Origin: a virus
Length of the DNA: 39,591 bases
Direction: 5' to 3' (one strand)
Virus record (IMG/VR): IMGVR_UViG_3300032313_001750
Location: 1 to 39,591 of that record
Shown here piece by piece: positions 1-7,807 of the stretch. The position numbers and the translations under genes are program-made. The notes beneath the pieces are model-generated. The model saw only the letters and a program-made list of their open reading frames with translations, made no database searches and was not told where the DNA came from. Within the stretch, counting starts at the first letter, position 1; each line of letters starts with the position of its first letter.

Positions 1-123
1 ACGTCGATGGCGTCCTGCGTGCCCAACAACCGCTCCATCAGCGCGCCCGACGTCAAGATCCGGCAGAGCGGGTCGTCGTCCATGCGCCCGCTGACGTTGT
101 CCACGCAGATCACCGCCTCGCCG
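1..123. repeat. Terminal direct repeat, left copy
   Basis: The first 123 bases are identical to bases 39469-39591. A gene on the minus strand is cut by both edges and rejoins in frame when the copies are merged. The simplest reading is an assembly overlap of a circular or circularly permuted genome rather than a short physical terminal repeat, although reads would be needed to tell these apart. Confidence 0.97.
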
Positions 124-2045
124 CGCCTGACCAGCATCGACCACGTCTTGCGGCGCTCTTCGTCGTCGTGGGCCCAGCCGGCGGGGTTGGGGACCTGCCC
201 CGATGACACCTCCGTCAGCAGCTCCATCAGCAGGGTCTTCCCCGTGCGCCGCTCGGGCGCCTCGATCATCACCAACGGGCAGGGGCCGTCGATCTCGGCG
301 CGCACGATGGGCGTGAGCAGCGCGGCCAGCGCGTGGGTCCGGTCGGCGTCTGAGGCAAAGGGGAAGTCCCCCAGCCACTCGCCGAGAAGCAGGTCCACCG
401 CGTCGCCCACGCCGTCGACCGGGCTGCGCTTGTGGGGCTGCCCCATCAGGTAGCTGCGGCTCGGCGCGTGGTAGCCGGGCTGGACCACCTCCCCCTCGCC
501 GTGCCAGAAGGGCGCCCGGACCAGCCGCTCGATCTGCGGCAGGCGCGGGTCAGGGTCCGCGAGCATGGCGTCGAGCAACTGCGTCGGGATCTTCTCGGCG
601 TCGTCCTCCAACATCGCCTCGCCCGCCGTGATCTCGCGGGCCTTGGGCGGCCGCAGCTTCACCCACCGGGCCGACTTCACCAGCGTGCTAATCAGCGCGC
701 CCGGCGTCACGTCGAGGATCGCCCCGTTGGAGATGCGGGCCAGCCGCCCGCCCCGCAGGTAGATCGCGCCCTCGCCGCGCAGGCCGCGGAGGACCTTCCA
801 CGTTTGTTCAAGCACAACGGCCTGCCGGTCGCCGTTCGACTGTGGGTTGATGATGACGGTCGGGCGACCTTGAACCGGCACCCCCGCATAGTCGGGGTCC
901 TCCTCGCCCACGTCTTGGATGCCGACGCCCGGGACGTGGTCCTCATCGTGCATCCCATCCCACGTCGGCTCGCCCGGGTCCAACGTCTCCGGGCTGTCCG
1001 GGCTGCCCCAGTCCTCGAAGTCATCAGCCCCGACCCCAGAGCCTCGCGGGCCGTCCCTCATCCCCTCCGGCAGCGGCGGCAGGTCGCGTGGCTCGTTCAT
1101 GCCGTGCTGGACGCCATCCCGCGCAGTCCGCCGCGCGTCCTTCTCGGGCAGCCCAGCCCTCATCGCCGCCTCGGCCAGTGCGGCCGTCGCCTGCTCTTCG
1201 TCGGGGCTGTGCACGAGGTGAAGCCACCCGCCGATGGTCCGGGCCTCCCTGAGCAGGCTCGCGTGCCGCTGCCCCGCCCCGAGCTTCTCCAGCCGCTCGC
1301 ACGCCCGGCTCAGCGCCCCTGCGACGTAGCGGCTGGCCCTGTCGCCCCCGACCTCCCACGACCGGTCCTCAGCCCCGCCAGAGGCGCTCAGAGCCTTGCC
1401 AGCCGCCGGCGCGACCTTGGCCTCGTCCCGCGCCCTGACCGCAGCCTCAAGCCACCCAGGCGCGGCGCAGAGGGCTTCAAGCCCCGCCCCCTCACCCCAG
1501 GTGTAGCGCGCCCCCGACGCGTGCATGGAAGGCGGCGCGACGATGTACCCGCCGAGCCCCCGCGTGTCGGCGCTGGCCCACGCCCCATCGTGCCGCAGGA
1601 CCCGGGCCCTGCTGCGGATGGCAGGCCCCGACTCAGGCCACCGGAAGAGCAGGTGCATCCCGCCCGAGCCCGTGAGGCTGACCGCGCCCTGGGGCAGCCC
1701 CCCGTGGATCTCGGCGAGGACTTCCAACGCGTCGCGGCCGTCGATCTCGCCGGCCTTCGGACGGTCCAAGTCCAGCACCCACCACCCGAGCAAGCCTTCC
1801 CCAGCTGCGGGGCCAGTGGCAAGGCCCACGTTCGCCGTCGGCCAGCGGGCCCACCACTGCCTCACCTGCTCAGGGTCAGCCGAAGCCTCGCGGACGCCGT
1901 GCGCCGTGCGCGGGTGCTTCCCTGGGCTGTTGCATGACGAGGCCCCGCACGTGCACTCGCCGAGGTGGTCGACGCTGTGCAGCGGGAGGACGCGGAGGCC
2001 GGCGCCTGCGTAGGCGAGGGCGGCGCTGAGAAGCTCACCCGACAT
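1..2045 (-). CDS. Bifunctional primase-polymerase/helicase, N-terminal part (continues at 39468)
   Basis: This is the N-terminal 681 residues of an 898-residue protein whose remainder lies at 38817-39468. Residues 1-185 match the archaeo-eukaryotic prim-pol domain found in phage and plasmid replication proteins. Visible features are a cysteine cluster followed by GKHP (C31, C33, C38, 42-45), the acidic pair D92-L-D94, the SGGMH motif ending at H131, and D160 followed by GLGGYIVAPPS. The C-terminal ATPase domain begins near residue 570, with a P-loop APERRTGKT (K603). The ATG at 2045 follows a GGGGGTGG ribosome binding site and overlaps the upstream gene by 11 bp. The enzyme probably makes primers, possibly extends them, and unwinds DNA at the phage origin. 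Family assignment is firm; the balance of primase and polymerase activity is inferred. Confidence 0.93.
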   Translation of the reverse strand, partial: MSGELLSAALAYAGAGLRVLPLHSVDHLGECTCGASSCNSPGKHPRTAHGVREASADPEQVRQWWARWPTANVGLATGPAAGEGLLGWWVLDLDRPKAGEIDGRDALEVLAEIHGGLPQGAVSLTGSGGMHLLFRWPESGPAIRSRARVLRHDGAWASADTRGLGGYIVAPPSMHASGARYTWGEGAGLEALCAAPGWLEAAVRARDEAKVAPAAGKALSASGGAEDRSWEVGGDRASRYVAGALSRACERLEKLGAGQRHASLLREARTIGGWLHLVHSPDEEQATAALAEAAMRAGLPEKDARRTARDGVQHGMNEPRDLPPLPEGMRDGPRGSGVGADDFEDWGSPDSPETLDPGEPTWDGMHDEDHVPGVGIQDVGEEDPDYAGVPVQGRPTVIINPQSNGDRQAVVLEQTWKVLRGLRGEGAIYLRGGRLARISNGAILDVTPGALISTLVKSARWVKLRPPKAREITAGEAMLEDDAEKIPTQLLDAMLADPDPRLPQIERLVRAPFWHGEGEVVQPGYHAPSRSYLMGQPHKRSPVDGVGDAVDLLLGEWLGDFPFASDADRTHALAALLTPIVRAEIDGPCPLVMIEAPERRTGKTLLMELLTEVSSGQVPNPAGWAHDDEERRKTWSMLVRRGEAVICVDNVSGRMDDDPLCRILTSGALMERLLGTQDAID

Positions 2046-2631
2046 CAGCCACCCCCGCCACGTCCTGCCACGCCTTCTCCGCCTCGACCTCCCACCCGGC
2101 GGCCATCTGCGCCGCTTCGCCGGCCTCCACCCGCTCGACCGCCCGCCGAGCCACGGCCCGCACCCGCTCCACCGGCCCGAGCGCAGCCCCGGCCTCCCGC
2201 GCGTCCCGGGCCTCCCACAACCGGCTGACCAGCACCAAGGCAGCCCCCGCGATCAGTCCCCTCCGCACCGCCCGCCGGACCTCACCTCCGGCAGTCCCCG
2301 GGCTCCACACCTGCCACCCCTGCCAGCACACCACCCCCTGTCCAGCAGTCCCGTGCGCGCCCACGTCCCGGGCCACCGCGAGGGCCAGCCCGACGGGGCA
2401 GTCGACGACATCGACGCCGCAGGGGCTGCCCCAGCACATCAAGACCCAGCCGGGCAGGACCACCTCCCGGTAGTCGTCCGAGGACGCGGGCTGCCCCGAG
2501 GGCCGGCCCGTCATGCCGCTGGGCTCCCCGCCCCGCAGGACCAGCACCCGCGCCCGGGCCTGCCCCCGGACCCACCGCAGGCCCTCCCAGCACGTCTCCA
2601 CCACGTCCGCCCCTTCCACCACGTCAAACAT
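2035..2631 (-). CDS. Hypothetical protein, 198 aa
   Basis: I do not recognise this protein. The chosen ATG at 2631 overlaps the helicase stop by 8 bp and is preceded by GAGGAGGTGG, a near-perfect ribosome binding site; an upstream in-frame start at 2673 lacks this. Its own stop overlaps the prim-pol start by 11 bp, so it is translationally coupled between helicase and primase. Residues 75-110 are rich in small hydrophobic residues (GVDVVDCPVGLALAVARD), a short hydrophobic stretch lies near residues 125-140, and the C-terminus is helical and charged. The position suggests an accessory replication role, for example as an adaptor or helicase partner, but nothing in the sequence demonstrates this. 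Confidence 0.82.
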   Translation of the reverse strand: MFDVVEGADVVETCWEGLRWVRGQARARVLVLRGGEPSGMTGRPSGQPASSDDYREVVLPGWVLMCWGSPCGVDVVDCPVGLALAVARDVGAHGTAGQGVVCWQGWQVWSPGTAGGEVRRAVRRGLIAGAALVLVSRLWEARDAREAGAALGPVERVRAVARRAVERVEAGEAAQMAAGWEVEAEKAWQDVAGVADVG

Positions 2632-4603
2632 CCGCCACCTCCTCAGTGTGTTTCGCCCTGTTACCAGCCACATAGGCGGCCCTGTGCGCCTTCCGCGCCG
2701 ACTGCACAGCCATCCGCCCCCACGCCGCGCCGATCAAGGCGCTCGCCTCCCCCTTCCGCAGCTCCGTGAAGTCGCGCTCGAAGCGCATCGCCCGCAACAT
2801 CCGCACCTGCCCTGCCGTCGCCGGCTCCTCCCGCCAGCCCGCGGTCAGGTCCGGGGCCCGCGCTCTACCACGGAGCCAAGCCTCCCCCGCGCGCTGACGG
2901 GACAGCCTGCCGAGCACGCCCTGCTCTTCCACGATCCGGCCGCGCTGACGGTCCGGCACCGCGTGTGCGTGGGCTGTCCCCCGCTTGTCGCCGTTGACGA
3001 CCTCGCGCCGCTCGGCCGTGTACAACACCCATCCGCCGCCCGACGTCTCGGCGACGACGGCGTGGAGGGTGACGCGCTGGTCTTCGTCGCCGTGCGAGGG
3101 GCGGGCCTCGGCGGATGCCACCCACCACCGGCCGGGCTTGGCCCCGAGCTCCACCCAGGGCCACGCGCGCGAGGGGTCAGCCCCGGGCAGGATGCACACC
3201 GTGGACTCGCTCGTCCCCGTCACCCGCAGCGGCACAGGGACAGCCTCGACCATGCTCTTCGGCGCCCTCGACAGCTCCGCGAGCCCATGCAGCCGCACGG
3301 CCTCGGCCGGCGGCTCATCGGCCCCCACGCCCCACCGCACGCGCGCGAGGCTGTCCCCACGCACTTCCATCACCTGCCCGACCCCCAGATCGTCGTACCT
3401 GTGCACGACAAGGTCACCGGGGCGGGGCTGCCACGCTGACGAGGCCGTGGCCTCGACGTCGCCCGCGCCTTGGTCCGACAGGCCCGGGACGTGCGACAGG
3501 TCGAGGACGTCGAGGAAGCCGACGAAGTCCACCACCAAACAGCCGGTCTTGCCTGTGCTCGGGGACAGCCGCAGGCCGCGCCCCACAAGCTGCTGCGCGA
3601 TGATCTGGCTCTTCGTTGGGCGGACGCAGAGCAACTCTTCCACCCCCGGCGCGTCGAAGCCCTCGAAGAGCAGGTCGCGGCTCACCAGCCCCCGCAGCTT
3701 GCCCGAGCGCAGGCTGGCGATGCGCTCCCGCCGCACGCTCAGCGGCTGTTCCCCATGCACGGCCTCGCACGCGACGCCCTCCCCTTGAAGAGCAAGGGCC
3801 AGCCGCTCCGCATGGGCAATCGACACCGCGAACGCCAGGAACGGCCGCCCGCCGCCGTTCTCGGCGTACCAGCGCGCGACGACCTTGTTCCGCTCGTCAT
3901 GGTCGATGACGCGCGCGAGGTCTTCTTCGGCAAAGTCCCCGCCGCGGACCTGCAGCCCGCTCAGCTCGACGTGCGTGTCAACGCGGATGGCGGAGGGTGT
4001 GACCAGGTCCCCGCACTCGATAGCCTGCCGGATGCCGTGCTCGTGCACGATGGCCTGGTAGACGGCGCCGAGCCCTTTGATTGACCCTGCCTTTGCCGTG
4101 CGGAAGGGGGTCGCCGTCATGCCGACGTGGAGCACCTCGGGCAGCCCCAGAGCAGCCCGCACGGCGTTGACCTTGGCGTAGACGGCCTGGTAGGTTTGGG
4201 CTTCGGCGTGGTGGCACTCGTCGGTGACCACCAAGTCAAAGCGCCCCACCTGGTCCAGCCGCGCGCCCTTCAGCGTCTGCACAGACGCGACGACAATACC
4301 GGCCCCGATGCCGTTTTCGTTGCCTTTCACGATGCCGGGCGGGGGCCCGGGGATCAAGGCCACGCGGGCGGCGAGGTCACGGATCAGCTCATCACGGTGC
4401 ACAAGGATGAGCACGCGCCATGCGCTCTTTTCGACGAGACGTGCGAGGCCAGCCAACAGCGTCCCCTTGCCGGTACCCGTCGCCGCCGTCACGACGATCC
4501 GGCGCAGGCGGTCCGGCCCCCAAGCCGCGTCACGGATCGCCGTCAGCGCCTCGGTCTGCCACGCGCGCGGGGACTGCCCTGGGGGGCATGGGAGCGCCTT
4601 CAT
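2624..4603 (-). CDS. SF2 DEAD/DEAH-box helicase with C-terminal extension
   Basis: This 659-residue superfamily 2 helicase resembles UvsW/RAD25-type and type III restriction-like helicases. Motif I is ATGTGKGT (K46), motif Ia LVHRDEL, motif II DECH (128-131) and motif III MTATPFR. The second RecA domain has GLVSRDLLFEGFDAPGVE (motif V) and QQLVGRGLR (motif VI). After the motor, a GDLVVHRYDDLGVGQV segment resembles the KOW/CarD-like fold seen at the ends of some helicases and transcription-coupling factors. The extreme C-terminus is a helical tail. The ATG at 4603 overlaps the methyltransferase stop (ATGA) and follows AAAGGGGG; a longer start at 4678 is less likely. Expected role: branch migration or fork remodelling in replication and recombination. 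The nuclease half of a type III restriction enzyme is absent. Confidence 0.93.
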   Translation of the reverse strand: MKALPCPPGQSPRAWQTEALTAIRDAAWGPDRLRRIVVTAATGTGKGTLLAGLARLVEKSAWRVLILVHRDELIRDLAARVALIPGPPPGIVKGNENGIGAGIVVASVQTLKGARLDQVGRFDLVVTDECHHAEAQTYQAVYAKVNAVRAALGLPEVLHVGMTATPFRTAKAGSIKGLGAVYQAIVHEHGIRQAIECGDLVTPSAIRVDTHVELSGLQVRGGDFAEEDLARVIDHDERNKVVARWYAENGGGRPFLAFAVSIAHAERLALALQGEGVACEAVHGEQPLSVRRERIASLRSGKLRGLVSRDLLFEGFDAPGVEELLCVRPTKSQIIAQQLVGRGLRLSPSTGKTGCLVVDFVGFLDVLDLSHVPGLSDQGAGDVEATASSAWQPRPGDLVVHRYDDLGVGQVMEVRGDSLARVRWGVGADEPPAEAVRLHGLAELSRAPKSMVEAVPVPLRVTGTSESTVCILPGADPSRAWPWVELGAKPGRWWVASAEARPSHGDEDQRVTLHAVVAETSGGGWVLYTAERREVVNGDKRGTAHAHAVPDRQRGRIVEEQGVLGRLSRQRAGEAWLRGRARAPDLTAGWREEPATAGQVRMLRAMRFERDFTELRKGEASALIGAAWGRMAVQSARKAHRAAYVAGNRAKHTEEVADV

Positions 4604-5187
4604 CGGGCCCCCTTTGCGCGCCAAGGCGGCAGCAGGCTGATCCGCGACGTGCTGCCCGGGCGCACGCCCTCCTCCCACACACAGAGGACCGACCCGCAGG
4701 TGTCCCCCGAGGTCAGCGCGGCGCCACCGGGGCCGCCCCAGCGCGGCCGGATGGGGCTCACCACGAAGTGGTGCGGCGGGTCATCGCCGGCGACAAGCTG
4801 CCCGATGGTCGTCTCGCGCAGCAGCAAGGCCACAACCGACGCGCCGGCCCGGTCCTGCAGGGAGCGCAGATCGCGCACCGTGTCGTAGATGCCCTGGTAA
4901 TGCGGGTTCGTGACGATCCACGTCCGCCACGGCAGGCCGGCCGGCGGGCGCCACGTCGACACCGGCACGCGGTCGCAGGGGTAGCCGGGCGCGGCGTCCG
5001 GGTCGATGTCGCACCCGAGCACCTTCACACCGGGGGCCGCCCGCTGCGCTGCGCGCCCGAAGGCGCCGCCACCGCTGCACGGTTCAAGGACCACGTCGGG
5101 CGCGTCGAAGCAGTCGATCAGCCAACGCACGCACGCGAGGGCCAGCCGGTCGTCGGTGTAGTAGCGGTCGAGGGGGTCGCGGCTCAC
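4600..5187 (-). CDS. SAM-dependent DNA methyltransferase-like protein (N6-adenine type)
   Basis: This 195-residue class I methyltransferase begins with DRYYTDD, as in many phage adenine methylases (usually DxYxTP). Motif I, the SAM-binding loop, is LEPCSGGGAFG (34-44), followed by an acidic pair near D60/D62. The catalytic motif IV reads NPHY (94-97) where canonical N6-adenine enzymes have NPPY or DPPY. The start is GTG at 5187, overlapping the upstream stop as GTGA and preceded by GAGGTGG. It lacks an obvious target recognition domain and no restriction enzyme is adjacent, so it is an orphan methylase, perhaps protecting phage DNA. The histidine in motif IV leaves open altered or lost activity. 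Confidence 0.85.
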   Translation of the reverse strand: MSRDPLDRYYTDDRLALACVRWLIDCFDAPDVVLEPCSGGGAFGRAAQRAAPGVKVLGCDIDPDAAPGYPCDRVPVSTWRPPAGLPWRTWIVTNPHYQGIYDTVRDLRSLQDRAGASVVALLLRETTIGQLVAGDDPPHHFVVSPIRPRWGGPGGAALTSGDTCGSVLCVWEEGVRPGSTSRISLLPPWRAKGAR

Positions 5188-5411
5188 AGACCACCTCGCC
5201 CAAGCTCAAACAGCCGCCGCGCCGTCGCCGACGACGCCCCGCGCATCCACTCCCGCTCGCCCAGGCTCATCGCCGGGCCAGTCGTCGCCCCGCCCTGCGG
5301 CACCGCCTGACGAGGGCCAGCCCGCAGGGCAGCCCAAGCCAAGGCACGCGCCCGGACCTCGGCCTCACTCTGGGCTGGCCCCACACCCTCGAAGACGTCG
5401 AGGACCTTCAC
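5184..5411 (-). CDS. Hypothetical small protein, 75 aa
   Basis: This is an unrecognised 75-residue protein starting with GTG at 5411 and overlapping both neighbours by four bases (GTGA on each side). It has a short hydrophobic start (MKVLDVFEGVG), an alanine/arginine-rich helix at 15-35 and a basic C-terminal helix ending RRLFELGRGGL. The tight coupling in the replication block supports expression. No function can be assigned. Confidence 0.72.
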   Translation of the reverse strand: MKVLDVFEGVGPAQSEAEVRARALAWAALRAGPRQAVPQGGATTGPAMSLGEREWMRGASSATARRLFELGRGGL

Positions 5412-5659
5412 AACGCACCTCCACGCATCAACAACCCCAACAGCCCCACCTGCCCCGGCTCGCTGTCAGCCGCGGGCTGTCCCAGGTCGACCACGTCCAC
5501 ACCGTGCGCCCCCATCCACAGCAGCTCCGCCGCTGCGGCCTCGGCCTTGGCCAGCGACCGGTGCGTCGGCCCCACCTGCACACGCCGCTCGCCCCCGCCG
5601 CTGGCCCACACCTGCCACGGCCCCACGGGCCGGACCTCTGCCGTCTCTTCATCCGACAT
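5408..5659 (-). CDS. Hypothetical small protein, 83 aa
   Basis: This is an unrecognised 83-residue protein. The ATG at 5659 shares one base with the stop of the RuvC-like gene (TGATG) and follows GGGGAGGGGG; an upstream in-frame start at 5692 would overlap the neighbour more. The sequence has a WQVWASGGGERRVQVG segment that looks like a beta hairpin, followed by an alanine-rich helix with AKAEAAAAELLWMGAHGVDVVDLG. This beta-then-helix arrangement resembles small phage DNA-associated proteins, but no family can be named. Confidence 0.75.
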   Translation of the reverse strand: MSDEETAEVRPVGPWQVWASGGGERRVQVGPTHRSLAKAEAAAAELLWMGAHGVDVVDLGQPAADSEPGQVGLLGLLMRGGAL

Positions 5660-6210
5660 CACAACCCCCTCCCCAACGCCAGCGCCATCCACACCGCATC
5701 GCCCGCCCCATCACTGGCGACGCGCCCACCCGGGGGCGTGAGCAGGTCCAGAGACAGCCCCGCGCCCACAAGCTCCGCACCCACCCGCTCCAAGACCATC
5801 GTCTTGCGCAAGGCCCGGCCCAACCCCCGGGGCAGCCCCATCCGCGCGTCCACCTGCAGAGCGGTGACCTCTCGCCCGCACCCGGGCCCGAGCGACAGGT
5901 GCAGCACGCTCCACCACACCGCCCAGCCCCGCGCCGTCGTCGCCGTCGAGGCCACACCCTCGCCCGGGCGCAGGCCCAGGGCTTCGAGCGCCCACAGCGC
6001 CGCGCCCGGGGCCAGGGGCTGCCCCAGCCTGCCAAGCACGTCCTCGACGGCGGCCCAGGCCTGCAGGGGTGCCAAGTGCCGCTCGCCGGCCTGGTAGCCG
6101 CCCCTACCCCCGGCGTGGGCAATGGCGGCGGCCTCGAGGCGGCCGAGTTGCGAGAGGCGGACGGCGGCGACGGCGCCGCGCTGCCCGGGGTCGATGGCCA
6201 GCGCGATCAT
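5659..6210 (-). CDS. RuvC-like Holliday junction resolvase
   Basis: This is a 183-residue RNase H-fold nuclease of the RuvC type. The first strand carries IDPGQRGAVA with D7, the second acidic position is E76 in LEALGLRPGEG, and the last motif is SDGAGDAVWMALA with D167 and D171. These are the expected acidic metal-binding positions, and the length fits the roughly 150-190 residues of RuvC and phage relatives. The ATG at 6210 overlaps the previous stop (ATGA) and follows GGAGGGT; a much longer in-frame reading to 6468 is a GC-driven artefact overlapping the upstream gene. Its role is presumably to cut branched intermediates before packaging. The first acidic motif and C-terminal motif are convincing; E76 is assigned by position only. 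Confidence 0.85.
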   Translation of the reverse strand: MIALAIDPGQRGAVAAVRLSQLGRLEAAAIAHAGGRGGYQAGERHLAPLQAWAAVEDVLGRLGQPLAPGAALWALEALGLRPGEGVASTATTARGWAVWWSVLHLSLGPGCGREVTALQVDARMGLPRGLGRALRKTMVLERVGAELVGAGLSLDLLTPPGGRVASDGAGDAVWMALALGRGL

Positions 6211-7160
6211 GCCGACCCTCCACTCGCCCGGCGCGCCCGCGTAGCCGCGGGGCAACTGCGCAGGGCCTCGGTGACCAGCGCCGCCAGCGCCAGCTGGATG
6301 ACGCCGCGCTCGACAGACCCGGCCAGCGCCGCGCCGGCCCCAGCCCCGAGCTCCCGGGCCGCGGCCGCCATCGGGTGCGGGCCAGCCAGCCACGCTGAGC
6401 TGAGCCGGTCGGCGAGGCCCGCGTGGCGCGACCCGAGCCGCTCCAGCGCATCGACCACGGCGAGGCACTGGTCCGACGCGTCGGCCCGCGCCGCGCGGAC
6501 CTGTGCCCGCACGGCCTCGAGCTCGGCCACGGCCTGCTGAGTCTCCGCCTGCTGCACCTTTAGGCGGTACCGCAGGTCCTTAGCCTGCGCCGCCCGGTGC
6601 GCGATCTCGGCCGACTCGGCCACGCGCCCGGCCAGCTCGGCCCGCAGGCTCGAGACCTCCGCCCACGCGCCCTCGAGCTGCCCCTGCGCCCGCTGCAGCT
6701 CTTCGAGCACGTCGCGGGCCTGCCCCGCCGCCCGCACAGCCTCCGCCCGGGCCTCGGCCGCCGCGACGTCAGCCGCCGCCTGCGCCCGAGCCTCGCGCAC
6801 CTCTGCGCCAGCCTTGGCGAGGGCCAGCCGCAGGGCCTCGACCTCCTCCTCGACAGCCGCGCGCGCCTGCTCCGGCGCCGCCTCCGCCCGCTCCTCCGCC
6901 TGCCGGATGCGCTCCCGGGACAGGGCCAAGTCTCCACGCAGCTGCAGGACTAGCCGGCGCAGAGCCTCGGTCTCCCCCTCGAGCTTCAAGCAGCGCTCCG
7001 TGAGCACCACCCCGTCAATCGCGACCCGGACAGCAAGCGCATCCCCGCGGGCCCCGCCGTGCTGCTCAGACACGACGTGGAGCAAGTCGCGCGCCTCTTC
7101 TCTGCGCGCCCGGCTGGCCCTGTCCTGCGCCAGCCGCTCCCGCCCGTTTGGCATGACCAT
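6207..7160 (-). CDS. Coiled-coil protein, 317 aa
   Basis: This is the first gene of the leftward replication block. After about 40 basic residues, residues 60-240 form a long Ala/Glu/Arg-rich coiled coil with repeated heptads (for example LKLEGETEALRRLVLQLRGD and QAEERAEAAPEQARAAVEEE). The last 70 residues are globular and alanine-rich. ATG at 7160 (GGGGAGGTGGTG upstream) is preferred over the ATG six bases later and the GTG at 7181. No catalytic motif is visible. It could be a structural organiser of replication proteins or a host-takeover factor, but its function is unknown. Confidence 0.8.
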   Translation of the reverse strand: MVMPNGRERLAQDRASRARREEARDLLHVVSEQHGGARGDALAVRVAIDGVVLTERCLKLEGETEALRRLVLQLRGDLALSRERIRQAEERAEAAPEQARAAVEEEVEALRLALAKAGAEVREARAQAAADVAAAEARAEAVRAAGQARDVLEELQRAQGQLEGAWAEVSSLRAELAGRVAESAEIAHRAAQAKDLRYRLKVQQAETQQAVAELEAVRAQVRAARADASDQCLAVVDALERLGSRHAGLADRLSSAWLAGPHPMAAAARELGAGAGAALAGSVERGVIQLALAALVTEALRSCPAATRARRASGGSA

Positions 7161-7334
7161 CACCACCTCCCCGAGCCACACGGCCCAACAGGGCCACCCA
7201 GGCCCGACGCCCCGCAGCCTACCACCGACCCGCAGCCGACGCTACACTTTTTTTCGGTGGATTTTCGCTTGCGCTTCGCCTGTCTTTCGTATAGCCTTCA
7301 CCCGTCACGCTCACACCAGCCCAGGAGGCCCACC
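7161..7334. promoter_or_regulatory. Divergent intergenic region between the leftward and rightward early blocks
   Basis: These 174 bases separate genes transcribed away from each other, so they should carry promoters for both. The central part, about 7243-7300, is unusually AT-rich for this genome. It includes a run of eight T residues at 7248-7255 and a rightward candidate -10 TATAGC near 7291-7296, with TTGCGC 15 bases upstream. That pair resembles, with a short spacer, the TTGCC-type promoters elsewhere in the window. I could not find a convincing leftward promoter. Boundaries are those of the flanking genes. Confidence 0.55.
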
Positions 7335-7805
7335 GTGACCATCGTCTCAGCGCCCACCGCCAGCCCCGCGGCTGGCCTGCCCGTCCAGACCCGCGAGCGC
7401 GCCAGCTCGCTCCTCGCTGCCGTCTCCGCGCTCGTCGCCGCCGACCTGCCGCTCGAGTACCACCCGCGCCGCCGGGGGCTGCTCTCCGCCCTCGCCTTGG
7501 TCCACGGCGGCGCCGGCTACAGCGCCACCCACGGCGTCTGCGCGGCCTCGCCCCCGCAGCCCGGCGACCCCGAGGTCCAGCCCACCGCCGCGGCCGCTGC
7601 TGCTGTCCTCCTCGAGCTTGCCCGGGCCTGCCCCAGCGACGACCTTGCGGACTGCGTCCGCCACCTGCGCCGGACGTGGATCGGCCGCCGGGTCCCGGGC
7701 GGCGCCGACGCCCCCGAGATCGTCATGCTGCGGGCTGCGGCGCAGGAGTTGGCCGCGCGGCAGTTCCTGGGGCGGGCCAGTATCATCGGCGGGGGTGGGG
7801 CGTGA
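7335..7805 (+). CDS. Hypothetical protein, 156 aa; first gene of rightward block
   Basis: This is an unrecognised 156-residue protein. The GTG at 7335 sits six bases after AGGAGG, which decides the start over upstream in-frame ATGs that run into the divergent promoter region. Residues 15-60 form hydrophobic helices around HPRRRGLLSALALVHGGAGYSATHGV. The middle is alanine-rich and a helical C-terminus carries VRHLRRTWIGRRVPGG. As the leader gene of the block ahead of the nuclease it may be regulatory or recombination-related; this is inferred from position only. Confidence 0.75.
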   Translation: MTIVSAPTASPAAGLPVQTRERASSLLAAVSALVAADLPLEYHPRRRGLLSALALVHGGAGYSATHGVCAASPPQPGDPEVQPTAAAAAAVLLELARACPSDDLADCVRHLRRTWIGRRVPGGADAPEIVMLRAAAQELAARQFLGRASIIGGGGA

Positions 7806-7807
7806 CG

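Noticed and set aside
7-1937. Plus-strand open frames opposite the prim-pol gene
   Set aside because: The minus-strand frame has clear catalytic motifs and continues across the circular join. The plus-strand readings are arginine/proline-rich antisense products.
2624-5187. Methylase plus helicase as a type III or type I restriction system
   Set aside because: The helicase has no nuclease domain, the methylase has no recognition domain, and both sit in a coupled phage replication operon beside a resolvase and a prim-pol.
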